From contig CM057455.1 in the NCBI GenBank assembly GCA_016271365.2, positions 1,561,876,501 through 1,561,940,500 of the forward strand: 64,000 bases of DNA, given 5' to 3'. Made by a program: the position numbers and the translations under genes. Position 1 is the stretch's first letter. Each line of letters starts with the position of its first letter. The notes under the pieces were generated by a model. The model made no database searches, was not told where the DNA came from, and saw only the letters and a list, made by a program, of their open reading frames with translations. Below are positions 12,286-22,860 of this stretch, piece after piece. The stretch comes from Neoceratodus forsteri (Eukaryota; Chordata; Ceratodontiformes; Ceratodontidae).

Positions 12286-12599
12286 GGCTTTCCAGGATTT
12301 GAACTCCCTGGACTGTTTAGCTGTTGTACTCCAGCCCTCTCCCTGGTTGTCCTTTATCCCTGGTTATCCCTGCTGTCTGCACTTCTGTTGAAATTTTCCC
12401 CCTTTCTGCCTATCCACCACTTGGGTGCTTATCTTCATCTTTTGCAAACTGCTTTGTAGAGATATCCACTCCTCCTGTTCACTGGTTCCACTGCCAGCTA
12501 TGGGGGTGGGCAATTAGGTACCCTCCTTGCTGGCCTGCCACCCTCCATGGCTAATTTAAATGCTTGTCCAGCACTGAGTGTTTGGATTCCCCTGCAGGA

Positions 12600-13267
12600 C
12601 AGATGCAGGCTGGCAGGCTTGAACAAGCCCCTTCCCCTCAGGTGGATCGCCTGTCACCAATGAACCCAAACCCTTCCAGATCCACAGCACCAGTTCTTCA
12701 ATCATGAGTTTAAGTTCCTGGTGCATGCACCCCTATGCTCTCCCATGCCTCTCACACGTAGTACTTCTGAGAAAGTGACAGAAGTAGCTACTTGCTTGAG
12801 ACCCCTCCCCAGTTTCCCAAACTCTTCCTGAACATTCTAAGGCTACCTGTTTGCCAGGTCATTAATATCTAGGTGGATAATGACATCCAGATCACCCTTC
12901 ATCTTGCCTTCCTGGTGATCCCCAGGATCTTCCTCCAATCCCTCCATGCTGTGGCACCTGGTAGGCACCTCACCTCCCTGTCCTCCCCCTCCTGTGTTCC
13001 AAGCTGGATCCCTCCTACCATAGAGTCTCCCATCAGGATTAACTTCCTCCTCCCCTGGGCTCCACTGCTCTCCCCACTAAGGTTACCTCCATGGTTGACT
13101 GCCATACCTTCCCCTTCCACTTCTCCTGGTACCTCTGTTTGGTTGTCCTCATTTGTCAGTGTGACATATGAGTTCTGGAGTGGAATAGAATTTGGGAAGT
13201 GCCTCTGCCTGACTGCCCTAACCCTCCCTGAGCCCACCATCATCCAAGTGCTCCTCGTTCTTGGCAT
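12600..13267 (-). pseudogene. CR1-1 ORF1, SGNH/GDSL esterase-like
   Basis: The frame from 13267 reads PRTRSTWMMVGSGRVRAV near its start, closely like CR1-2 ORF1 at 4931, then LILMGDSMVGGIQLG, the serine block, near 13040. In another frame near 12845-12895 it reads DLDVIIHLDINDLAN, the IHxxxND block, which here keeps its Asp. Frame changes interrupt it. It belongs with ORF2 at 10795-12285 as one CR1. Confidence 0.72.
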
Positions 13268-13774
13268 CCTTTGAGGCAGCAGCCTTGGACTGGGTGGTCT
13301 CTGGATGGGGCGAAGGTACTCCTGACTCAGTTTACTTCTGCTCTGAGTCTGGCTACCTCATCCCACAGTCCAGAGATGCCTGCAGATAGTACAGCACCTC
13401 ATCATCCAGAAGGTCTGCCTGAATATGGCTGCCCTGCATGCACTGCATTGCACCACTCCCCACATTATACTGCACTTATACTGCTATTCCAATACTTGTC
13501 TGTTACTGAAGCTCTCCTTGTAGTTTCCTCTTTATTAATTTACTGTCCTGAAAATCCTGCCACTGATATTCAGATACTTTTTTAAAGAAGAAAACAACAA
13601 CAAACAAAGAAAAAAAAGAGTGAAAACACTTTTTGTGATGAGGGCAGGCTTCCTCCTCTTTATGCCCTTCCTACTCCACAATGTCCGTTATTCCCTGTTC
13701 TTGGCTCCTGTCAATCAGATTTAATACAGCATATAATTAAGACTGGGGGGGGGGTGGCTGAGGAAGGGTGGGTG

Positions 13775-14355
13775 AAAATTTGCAGCAAGTAAAGACAGCA
13801 AAGGAAAACAGTACCACTACAAGCACAACAAACTAGGTTTTACATTTTCAACAGCCCCAAAACAATTCTAAATAAAGACAGCAAAGAAATAACAGTACCA
13901 CTAAAAGCCCACAAATCTAGGTTTAAAACCAAATAGCAATGAGCAGTTACTGCACTGCACTGAAATGAATCTGGATCCTTCCCCTACTGGCCTCTTCTGA
14001 GAAACCAAAAATCAACTTGCTATCTCAAATCTGACATAGCACCACCTCCAGTCATCAAGTAGCTGAGGTCAGACATCAGACAGTTAGCAACCCTCCCCCA
14101 AACTACAGTGCAAGACAGACAAGGCAAGACAAAATTTGCAGCAAGTAAAGTCAGCAAAGGAAAACAGAACCACTGCAAGCACACCAAACTGGGTTTTAAA
14201 CTTTCAACAGCCCAAAAAGAATTCTAAATAAAGACAGCAAAGAAATAACAGTACCACTTAAAGCCCACAAATCTAGATTTAAAACAAAAACAACAATGAG
14301 CAGTTACTGCATTGCACTGAAATGAATCTGGATCCTTCCTCTTCTGACCTCTTCT
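13775..14355. repeat. Direct duplication of a 225-bp block, possible CR1-1 5' units
   Basis: A block starting aaaatttgcagcaagtaaag occurs at 13775-14000 and again at 14131-14355, an offset of 356. Both copies share the ends gaatctggatccttcc and the internal phrase aataaagacagcaaagaaat. They sit just beyond the 5' end of the minus-strand CR1-1, where LINE promoters often occur as tandem monomers. Linking them to CR1-1 is inference; the sequence at 13620-13770 between the two is unassigned. Confidence 0.6.
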
Positions 14356-14469
14356 CAATTGATTCAGAACAGAACTCTATACTGTACATAGAATTTATCT
14401 GAATAATGGATAAGGTCATCCACACCCAACCCTCCCCCAACAATAAATAATTTGTCCCTTATTAGCTCT

Positions 14470-15258
14470 AACATTGCAGAGTTGAACATTAAAAAAAATT
14501 ATGCTGTTTGCCATAATATATAAGGAAGTGGGATATTATCATGTCGCAAGAAACTTGGTTGTGTCCCAGTGAAGAACTAATGTTTCTGAGCTACTACAAA
14601 TGAAAAAAAAGTGGTTCAATGGGAAAAGTAAAGGGACAGTATAAAGGGGGCTGATTACCTTATTAACTATAAGCATCAATTGTAAGGTTAAACAAATTGA
14701 TACCTCTGGTAACTGTTTTTATATTAATTCTTAGTTTTAGTCATAACCTAAAATGTATTATAAATTGTTATTAACTGAATTGAGTACTGTACAATTCCAG
14801 GAGAGCTTACATGAATTTGCATAGCAGTTAGATAGTGTTGACATAAACTGTAATGCAACAATAGTATTGGATAATTTTCATAGAAGCATGGGACTGCACA
14901 CTGAATAAGAATATGATCTAGATATTTGGAATTTTGACTGTCTTTATGACATCCAAAAGAGAGTTTCAAAATATAAGAAGTTGGACAATAGATGTATTCC
15001 ACTTATGGCATTTCTATCTGAGCATAATTTAATACTGTTAAACAGTAGAATACCAAGTGATAAAATGGAGAAACAACTTTTACTGCTAAATGGGGTGGTT
15101 CAGTACTTGTTCAGTTACTGTAGAGTATTTTTTTTCAGATGTTAAAAAGTTTACAGTCCTACTAGAAACATATGTTTTAATGTTGAATTAAAAGGAATTG
15201 AACAATTTAAGCTACATAATGATTCAGAAGCCCAAAGAATGGCTGATGAACACTTTGT
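14470..15258 (+). pseudogene. L1-like LINE endonuclease fragment (weak)
   Basis: On plus, broken frames give IIMSQETWLCPSEELM-like text near 14540, where ETW is the endonuclease motif, and GGLITLLTISINCKV near 14650, typical of L1/Tx1-like AP endonucleases. Many stops follow. It ends at 15258, where L2-b begins. The reading may continue beyond L2-b at 19020, where an L1-like RT occurs in the same orientation. Family assignment rests on two short motifs. Confidence 0.4.
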
Positions 15259-15737
15259 AGTAGTGGTAAAGTAGTAGTAATTTTTATTCAACAACATGAA
15301 TAAGGCAATTCCCATTGAACATATACTCATTTACAAAGGTACCCTGTTTTGCATAATCCTGGTTACAGAGGAATGAAATTCAATATTTAATAACAAGCAA
15401 GCAATACAACAAAAGAGACAAATTAGCTAAGATATGAAGAATTATAAAGTGCAATAAAATATACACATACCAAATATTGACTAGTTCAGTAAGTACTTGT
15501 ATGACATATAGAATTCAAGATACATTTACAATAATGTAAAAAGTTAACCAACTCCAAGGCTAGGGCAGTAAACTTTTGGTAATTTGGCTTGTAACATAAA
15601 CAATTATTACATTTTATTCCATGACATCTTATAATTCTGAAAACTCAGATTTTTTGGGTGTTGTGTTCTAAATTTGGTGGCCCAGGTGGTAAAAGGAAGG
15701 TCATCCTTCATTAGTTCTTTTTAAAGGGACATCAAAT

Positions 15738-16282
15738 TTTTTTATATCATTATTTATACTCCTTACAGCCTGACCTGCCTACATCTAGCCACCACTTTCA
15801 TCCCCGATCAGCCTGCAGGCTCACTCACATACCAGCTGGCACAGAGCTGTACCCACAGGGGGGAACCCCTTATGTCCCCCGTGCCCAGCCAGGAACCAAT
15901 ACTGCAGTGCAATTCCATGACAGGACCCCTGGTTGCTGAAGTGTGGCCATCAAGCTGCCTCTGTCATCTGCCATTTTCCTCCTATGTTATTACCCTGAGA
16001 AGTGCAGATGTACAATGACATCAAGGAACGTGCAACATCTGATGTACTTCTCCCCACATGTATTCCCACTCCTGTAGTGCCCCTGATTTCCATTGGGAGC
16101 CACTGCAGTGCGGTGGATGTCCCAGTCCCTTCCCAGGGAAAAAAGAGCAGTCCTCAGAAACTCAGTCCTTTCCCTCCCCAGCCAACCCCCAACAACCTGG
16201 GCTTGTTCACAAACCTGGGTCACCAGCATGGACCAAGGTGTGGTGTCCAGCACCTCAACCCTCAGTGCCACCAGGCTGGAGA
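15738..16282 (-). mobile_element. SINE-1: long tRNA-derived SINE with 12-bp TSD
   Basis: A 545-bp element flanked by perfect direct repeats gggacatcaaat at 15726-15737 and 16283-16294. Read on minus it starts at tccagcctggtggcactgag, containing a box-A-like tggcactgagggttgagg. A degenerate box-B-like block (caggtttgtgaacaagcc) follows. Three other copies in this window share these heads and a downstream block around ggactgctc. No protein is encoded. Confidence 0.78.
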
Positions 16283-16360
16283 GGGACATCAAATCTGATC
16301 CTATTTGCTGATCTCAGTTCAGCCTTAGGGGGTTTTATAAACACATTATTACATATATAG

Positions 16361-17655
16361 TCAGGGACTTTCCTTTTGTAATATTTCAATATCAAACCTC
16401 TTACACATAGCTGTGTTCCCTGCTACAGATTTAGTCAAGTTCTGCTCTTTATATAAGGAGCAGTGGTGAGTATGCCATGGGTCATCGAGAACTAACATTG
16501 AAAAGCAATTATATATCACATATACTTTGGCAAGGTCTGTCTGTGTGCCCCAAACATCCCTATAATCAAAGACTGGGATATTCATTGCGTCTAACACTTT
16601 TAATCTCAACTGTTTTGACAAATCCTTCCTTATATTACATAGCATGCCCAGTTTTTGCCTTAAATTTCTTGTCGTGCTATTAATATGTGTATTTCAATTA
16701 CATTGGTTATCAGCCCAAATTCCTAGATATTTATATCTTTAAACTTATTCCAAGTTAATAGCATCCCTTGTGGCTATTTTGAATATGTCCCAACCACTGT
16801 GTTCTTTATTCCTCTGTTTAAATAACATTAGTTTATATTTCTTAGCATTCAGCACCAATTTATTTTCAATAAGGAAGAACTGCAATGATCCAAATGACCT
16901 TTGAAGTATGTCATGTATTTGTTTTGTCTCTATTCCTTTCACATAAATAACTGTATTGCCTGAGTATAAGTGGAAATTTACTTTGGGATCTTCAAGTAAG
17001 AGATTGTTCATATACAAATTAAACAACATAATATCAAACCATGTGGAACTCCAAATATTGTTTCTCTCAGATTTGATTGGAATTTGTTCTAAAAACGCTT
17101 TCTGTCTTCACCCCACTAAGTAGTTTTATAACCAGTTTATGACTTTTGTAGGCAGGCCCATAGTAGTTTGTATTCATTCTATAATCAAATGAGTCAAATG
17201 CCTTCAACAAATCTATGAATATAGTACCCACCATGAGTCTGTTCTCTAGTACTTGCTGTATGTTCCCACCTACTCTTATAAAGCAGTCCAAGTGTGATGG
17301 TTTTCTCTGAAACTGGATTGATTTGGACTAATTAAATTATTCTCATTCAAAAAAACAAAACAAAAACTTTTAACTGAGCTGCCACTAAACTTTGTATTAT
17401 TTTGGATATGATTAGGAGAAGAGAAATGAGTATGTAATTTGAAATATTTAATTTTTGGATCCTTTTTTATATGTGGGAATGACCTTTGTATTTTTCCAGT
17501 CTTTAGGGTACTCGACAGTTCTTAGCGATATATTGAACAGAGATCTATTTGAGTATGTAATTACAGGTGAAGCATATTTTAAAAGCTTACTAGGGATATT
17601 ATCCAAACCTACTGATGTTGTCTCATCCAGTTTTTTAAGAAACAAAGGTACTCTA
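16361..17655 (-). pseudogene. L2-b reverse transcriptase
   Basis: Read on minus: TTSVGLDNIPSKLLKYAS (17635-17580), EYPKDWKNTKVIPTYKKGSK (17510-17450), GTIFIDLLKAFDSFDYRM (17220-17170), and HLYSGNTVIYVKG where YADD should be (16970). Then KLVLNAKKYKLMLFK and a C-terminal PVFDYRDVWGTQ block near 16570. These are RT motifs in the right order. The active site is changed to YSGN, so it is dead. Stops and frame changes are frequent. Confidence 0.75.
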
Positions 17656-17970
17656 GAACAAGGGGGCATGCAATGAAGCTGGGGGAGGATGTTCAAAAGA
17701 GATGTAAGGAAATACTTCTTCACAGAAAGAGTGGTGGATTCATGGAACAGCCTTCTGGCTGAGGTAGTGGGAGTGAAAAACATGTTGGGGTTCAAAACCA
17801 AATGGGATAGGCACAAGGGAATGATAGGGATAAGTAAGGAGAAGAAGAGACAGCACCGTAGATCATGGGGGTCTACAGCAAAAATGAAGATTAAAAAATG
17901 CATAATATGGGCAGACTGGATAAGTCAAGTGGCCCTTATCTGCTGTTAGAGTCTACATTTCTATGTTTCT
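17655..17970 (+). mobile_element. CR1 3' end fragment, plus strand
   Basis: A 5'-truncated CR1 reading RDVRKYFFTERVVDSWNSL and KWDRHKGMIGISKE at 17689-17840, then the usual 3' UTR with gggcagactggataagtcaa and an end of ctacatttctatgtttct at about 17970. It lies inside L2-b, splitting its RT N-terminal region from the endonuclease. About 315 bp. Confidence 0.85.
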
Positions 17971-18412
17971 AATTCAGTCATCACCTCTCTCACCTCTATT
18001 TCCCAAATTGTAAAAAAAATTGATAAATCTGGTTGATTTAAACAGGAGGACAGTGTATACACCTGGCCCCCTGAAAGGTTTGTTTTCCACACATCAGAAC
18101 CATGTTTACAAAAGAAAAGAAATCATTAAAACTACAGTATTAGCCACTTCACTGCTAATATAAATGGTTTCTCCACTAATTTTAAAAGATATTTCGAAAC
18201 CAATTAATCTCAAATTCTGTAATGTGTAAATTAGCATCCAGAAATACCCTTGGATTTAGATTATTTTCATTATCAAAAGTTTCTCTGTAATAACATGATT
18301 TTGCCTTCTAATTTCTTTTAAATATCTATTTCAGTGTCCCTAAAAAATTCCAACTCCATTGCATGTTTTATTTATTTGCATTTTTCCATAGTTTATTCCT
18401 CTTAGTTTTAAG

Positions 18413-18934
18413 TTAATACAATTTGCTGTCATACCATGGGGCATTATTATTTTTCACAAGCTGTTTCTTCAGTGGAGCATGTGTATCACACACCTTTAGA
18501 AACTCTATTTGAAAATAGTTCCATGCTTTGTTTATAGTGGGAATTAGATCAAATCTGTTCCAATCTATTGTCTCAAAATCTTGCATAAAGAATGTATTAT
18601 TACAATTTTTAAAGACTCTCCTATACACTACCATACCAGCCCCCAGACTTAATTCCTTACTCCTAAGACATACAATGCCCTGACGATCACTAAAACCATC
18701 AACAAAAACACTACTCATTTTATAATTTCCACTTTTTAATGTAAAGATTAAGTCCAGAGCTGTGGATGATAAAGGATCCCTTGGGTTTATCCTGGTACAG
18801 TCTTCAATTAGTTGAGTCAATCCTAAATGAACACCTAAATCATATAATTTGTGGGTGACATCAGCCTGTTTCCAATTAATGTTGAAATCACCCACAAGCA
18901 TCAATTCAAGGGTCAGGTTGTACTTTGCCAACAA
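18413..18934 (-). pseudogene. L2-b AP endonuclease, C-terminal half
   Basis: A 173-residue open frame on minus. It reads LMLVGDFNINWKQADV, where GDFN is intact, then STALDLIFTLKSGN, then SDRQGIVCL in place of SDH, and then DTHAPLKKQLVKNNNAPWYD. That last phrase, linking endonuclease to RT, is typical of L2-like LINEs. The N-terminal endonuclease motifs are not visible upstream because a poly-T/poly-G run follows at 18960. The changed His suggests loss of activity. Confidence 0.78.
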
Positions 18935-19019
18935 GTCCTGAAAATTATTAAAACAATCAGTTTTATTTTTTTTTTTTTGGGGGGGGGACGTGTCAATAAA
19001 TCTCTAGCAATAATATTGG

Positions 19020-19780
19020 CTGATTATAAGGAAGGAAGGAAATACATATAGTTCAAAGAAAATCAGACAGGATCCTGTAGTACCTAGAAAAATAGAAGAA
19101 CTCCAGAACAATGAAAATATTTCTGAAATTAAAAGAAATATTTTGAATTCCTAGATACATTCAGAATTAATAATTGAAGACTGGAAAGCCCTAGTAAATT
19201 GATTCAAAGCAAAAGTGTTGAATGAGCGTACATCTTGCAATGAACCATGCCTGGTATGATACAGCCTGTATACAGAAAAAAAGGCAGTTTAAATAAATTA
19301 GCAAAGAAATCTAGATATCCATAATTGATTTCATGAAAATAAGTTTTAATTAAAGTATGGAAATAGTATAGAATATTATTATCAACAAAGAAAAAGTAAT
19401 TAGAGGAAAATAAGTGGGCAGAACTTCAACATGCCATTCATAATAAGGATATAAACTCATTTTGGAACATAATTGCCTTTGGCCAAAAGAAAGCAAAATG
19501 ACTATAGATGCAACAGACCCTGTAAACATATGGCTCACATACTTTGAAACTCTCTGTGGGAATAAACTTGACAAATGATAAAGTTGCTAAGAACACTGTA
19601 TGTATGATAAAAGAGAAAGATCTTATGGATGGTACCCAATAGCTCATCTTTAAGTGGAAGGTTATAGTAACCAACTAAAAAACAATAAAACACCATGGGT
19701 AAATGTGATTCTGGTTGACATTTTTAAAGTACACACCAATTGGTGGGCCATGATATTAGCTAAGTTATTTAACCACATAC

Positions 19781-19832
<52 letters not shown>

Positions 19833-20225
19833 TATGCAGCCCATGATGCTTTGCATTGTGGGGGCATGTGTGATTTTGTATATATATATATATAATACTA
19901 TTCCAAATGAAGAGCAGATTGCTGAAATGATAGCACTATTTAGAAAGGAAGATCCAAAAGATCCAGCTGTGTATAGACCATTATTATTAGTGTGCACTTC
20001 TTATTTGTTGGAAGAATTAGAAAAGAGGGCAAAATCAGCATTTCTGATCAACCCAAAACAATTTGCCTTCAGAAGAAGAGTTCAGCTATTGATAATATAT
20101 TTATTTTTCAATACTTCAACAGTAAATACATACAACATAAAAATACACCCTGGTTCTTAGCATTCCTGGAATTAGAAGTGCCTTTGCAATGTTAGTAGAG
20201 AACTACAATGTCAACGATTGACAGA
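19020..20225 (+). pseudogene. L1/Tx1-like RT N-terminal fragment
   Basis: Broken plus-strand frames read IIEDWKALVN near 19165, and then the frame at 19654-20160 reads AEMIALFRKEDPKDPAVYRPLL and PKQFAFRRR. The latter resembles the L1-like RT segment (PK-GKDP, YRPI-LL, Q-GF). A (TA)n tract of 45 bases sits inside the frame at 19785-19829 and is not coding. RT motifs after 20160 are lost. It may continue the L1-like endonuclease piece at 14470 across L2-b. Confidence 0.5.
19785..19829. repeat. (TA)n microsatellite
   Basis: About 22 TA units, followed 50 bases later by a second shorter (TA)n at 19878-19895. The text between them, gcatatgcagcccatgatgc, contains atgcat-like palindromes. Confidence 0.95.
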
Positions 20226-20662
20226 CCTTAACATTTCATCTCATTTATATTTTTTATTTATAAAAATGATTAACCTTCAAGAACAAACATCAGTGAGTTC
20301 AAACAATAAATCAATTGCAAATAAATAATATGAAAATTAAAACACTTGTAAATTGACTTAACAAAAGCTACACCTATAACTTTGGCTTTTACTTTTAAAA
20401 ACAGTAAGGAAAAATTCAGGCTCAAAGAGGAGGTGACTACGTGATCCTACCCAATTAAGAATTATAAGTCTGGTCTCATTTGAATGTCTATTGATGAACT
20501 ATTTTGTCCCTCTGCTAATAACTTATACAGAGTGCCTCATTTAGAATAGAAATCACCCCATTCTCAAATAAATTGTGAGCTAGCTTTTCAATTCTCAGAT
20601 CCTCATAGCATTCAAATTGCCATTCTTTCAAAGAAGACATCCTATTATTTGACCACACTTTT

Positions 20663-21206
20663 CTTCTGCTCTGTTTCTTTTCAATTGATACAGGCTATCC
20701 CTCTTACCAATTCCCCCAGCCCATCACTTGGCATCTTGGGGACTAACCTCAAAGCCAATCCTTCCCCCACGCCCCCCCCATGGTTGGCGATGGCAGCTTA
20801 CAGCTGAAAAATAAATCTGGTTTCCAGAAGAGGACCCTGTAGCCTGGTGGGGAGCCTGCAAGGGGTTGGTATCATCCTACTCTGCAACTGGACATTTTCC
20901 TCTACTTTTTCCCCCTGGAGGAATGGACATACAATGCCATCCAGATGTACCAATGCACGCTCCCATGCTTAGGGCATTGCCTGGTACCATTCCCCATGTT
21001 GTGGTCCCTGGCTGTCTGCACACCTAGACATCACTACAGGACTTGCATCCTTCCCTCCCCACAGGAGGAGAGCAGTCCACTGGATGCTTGATCCTCCTCT
21101 CCATGGCTGACCTCCAGCAACCTGAGTCTACTCCCAACCCGGGTTTCTGGTATGGTGGCAGGTGAGGCACAGTGCCTCAGCCCTCCATGCCACCAGGCTA
21201 GCTGTT
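20663..21206 (-). mobile_element. SINE-2: long tRNA-derived SINE with 11-bp TSD
   Basis: A 544-bp copy of the same family as SINE-1. It is flanked by perfect direct repeats accacactttt at 20652-20662 and 21207-21217. On minus it opens with agcctggtggcatggagggc, which includes the box-A-like tggcatggagggctgagg. It then has cccgggttgggagtagactc, a box-B-like stretch, and aagcatccagtggactgctc. Length agrees with SINE-1 to one base, so both are full copies. Confidence 0.8.
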
Positions 21207-21217
21207 ACCACACTTTT

Positions 21218-21252
21218 AAAATGCTATTCATCATAGTAGCATCTATTAAGGC

Positions 21253-21284
<32 letters not shown>

Positions 21285-22560
21285 CACACACACACACACG
21301 TTTGTGTCTGTTCTTCAATCCAGAATTTTAGTTTATCCTTTAGGATGTCTACATTTCTAAAGAAATCCTGTACTTTATCCCAAAGATTTCTAATGTGCAC
21401 ACATGGCCAAAACATATGAACTATGTTGCATATTTCAGTACTGCATTTTGCCATTTATTATTTTGTCTAATACTCTTTTTGTGCAAGTGGCTCAGCATGT
21501 AATAAAGATTATGCACTGTTTTGTATTGCACTAACTTCAGATTAATGATGTTAAAGGCTTTTAATGAAAAATTCCAGATGTTTTTCCAAGTCCCAACTAT
21601 CTGTATCTTTCTCAAGAAGCAGTCACCAAAAACGTTGGACTCTATTGCAGTACCTCTTACCGTTTCTATAAATAAGGAGTAAAACACAGCTATTTTAGGT
21701 CTAGAAAGGGTAATATCTAAGATGTTATTGGGTGTTGGGTTATCCCTCTACAGATGTTCAAAGTTATTAACCACTTTGTTAATGATGGCTTTAAGAATAT
21801 TATAAAAATTCACCTCATACACAAGCAGATTATATTAACTATGTAAATCTGAAGAATGTTTAACCTCATTAACTATGATTAAATCCTTAATCTTCACCAA
21901 TCCTCCCCCCAGTTATTTTTTTATTAGTAAATTATTTCCACTTTTAATGTTAGGATTTCTCTGTATAGCTGGATGTATAGATCTGGATGTGTTCATACCC
22001 ATAATACTAACCTGCTGTGTTATTTTCTTAACTGGGTGTGAGATCATTTAGTTATAAGTTATTTTTTGTTGTTGCTTCATGAAAATAATGCTAGATATTT
22101 CAAAAGTCTATTTTCTATTAATATCCATTATGGAGTATATGTGCTAGAATCCTGTACCTATCTAGAAAACTGTAGTGCTTTACTGGATAATTAATATAAA
22201 TTAAAATCAGGTAATTTCAGATCTCCATCATCCTTACTTATAGCCAACGTGTGATAAGCTACTCTTCTTCTTATCATATCATATCAAACTGTATTTATAA
22301 GCACAATTCCAGAATGATCAATGCGCTATATATTAACAGTAAAATCCATATAAACAAATACATAAAAACATTAAAATTTAAGATTTACACATACTCCTAA
22401 ATAAAATTGAGAATGATACACTAAATAACATTAGAATCTGGGACCACAGATATTTACCAGTTGTGCTGTGCAATTTGTTGAACCAAATTTTATTCATGCT
22501 ACATGGAATCATCATGAAAATGAATAATGCTCTGGGAAGAATATTCATTTTTATAGAACC
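21218..22560 (-). pseudogene. L1/Tx1-like LINE C-terminal region
   Basis: On minus, the frames read KSGNNLLIKK with GGGLVKIKDLI near 21900, FYSLFIETVRG (21680), NLKLVQYKTVHNLYYM (21530), and HMFWPCVHIRNLWDKVQDF (21420-21350). The order, an RT tail followed by an H-x-FW-CP-I block, is that of L1/Tx1-like C-termini. Stops occur throughout. SINE-2 and a (TA)n(CA)n tract are inserted in its 3' part. A LINE-type end with gcgctatatattaac lies at 22320, so another small remnant may interrupt it. Confidence 0.55.
21253..21300. repeat. (TA)n(CA)n microsatellite
   Basis: A compound dinucleotide tract, TA units followed by CA units, next to the SINE-2 insertion. Confidence 0.95.
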
Positions 22561-22669
22561 TAACCAACCCCAGAAGCTTAGCGGTTGTCTGTTTCATTTC
22601 TCAATGTCTGAAATTATTCTATTTTTAATGAGTTGGTGATTTTCAGTGTCCATTTTCTCCCATACTGTT

Positions 22670-22858
22670 TAGCCTACCTTAAGATCCACTTGTTAGAAAA
22701 TGAAATAGTATTAATAATATTAAAGGAAACAAAATACAAAGTAAAATGTATCTATGCTCACCATACATGGATGACATTCTTCTTTCCATCGCAGATCCTG
22801 AACAACCAGTACCTAGCCTTTGGGAACCATACAAGAATTTGGATCTTTTTCATGATAT
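22670..22858 (+). pseudogene. L1-like RT active-site fragment
   Basis: The plus frame reads KVKMYLCSPYMDDILLSIAD, then PEQPVPSLWEPYKNLDLF. YMDDILL with the following Pro-rich spacer matches the L1-type LYADDILLF block. The fragment is about 190 bases long. It ends at the (ttta)n tail of L2-c. Order relative to the piece at 24480 is wrong for one element, so it is a separate remnant. Confidence 0.5.
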
Positions 22859-22860
22859 AG

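Larger units (their letters stand above)
3986..13500 (-). mobile_element. CR1-1: near full-length CR1 LINE split by two insertions
   Basis: Three minus-strand blocks form one CR1: 3986-4683 (3' end and RT C-terminus), 8719-9317 (RT core) and 10795-about 13500 (RT N-terminus, endonuclease, ORF1). The joins are seen directly. The left block stops at tatatcctcac (4683) and the next resumes at 8719 with cccccaactgatatg, matching the uninterrupted CR1 copy near 50625-50655. Likewise the RT read LLKER breaks at about 10795 and continues as LVEHLVANGL at about 9317. The pieces sum to about 4.0 kb, the same as the complete copy nested inside. The 3' end carries the CR1-type catagacacatag tail. The 5' limit is uncertain; homology to the nested copy's first 200 bases reaches about 13490. 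Confidence 0.85.
15262..18965 (-). mobile_element. L2-b: long L2-like LINE carrying a SINE and a CR1 fragment
   Basis: A minus-strand LINE. Its 3' end at 15262 has gtagtag units like L2-a; its endonuclease lies at 18413-18934 and its RT at 16361-17655. SINE-1 is inserted in the 3' part (15738-16282) and a plus-strand CR1 3' end at about 17655-17970. A poly-T/poly-G run at 18960-18990 marks the 5' side. All coding parts are broken. Confidence 0.75.

Noticed and set aside
19654..20160. A 168-codon open frame with Ile-Tyr repeats
   Set aside because: The Ile-Tyr run is a (TA)n microsatellite read as protein; only the part after 19900 has RT-like text, and it is listed as a fragment.
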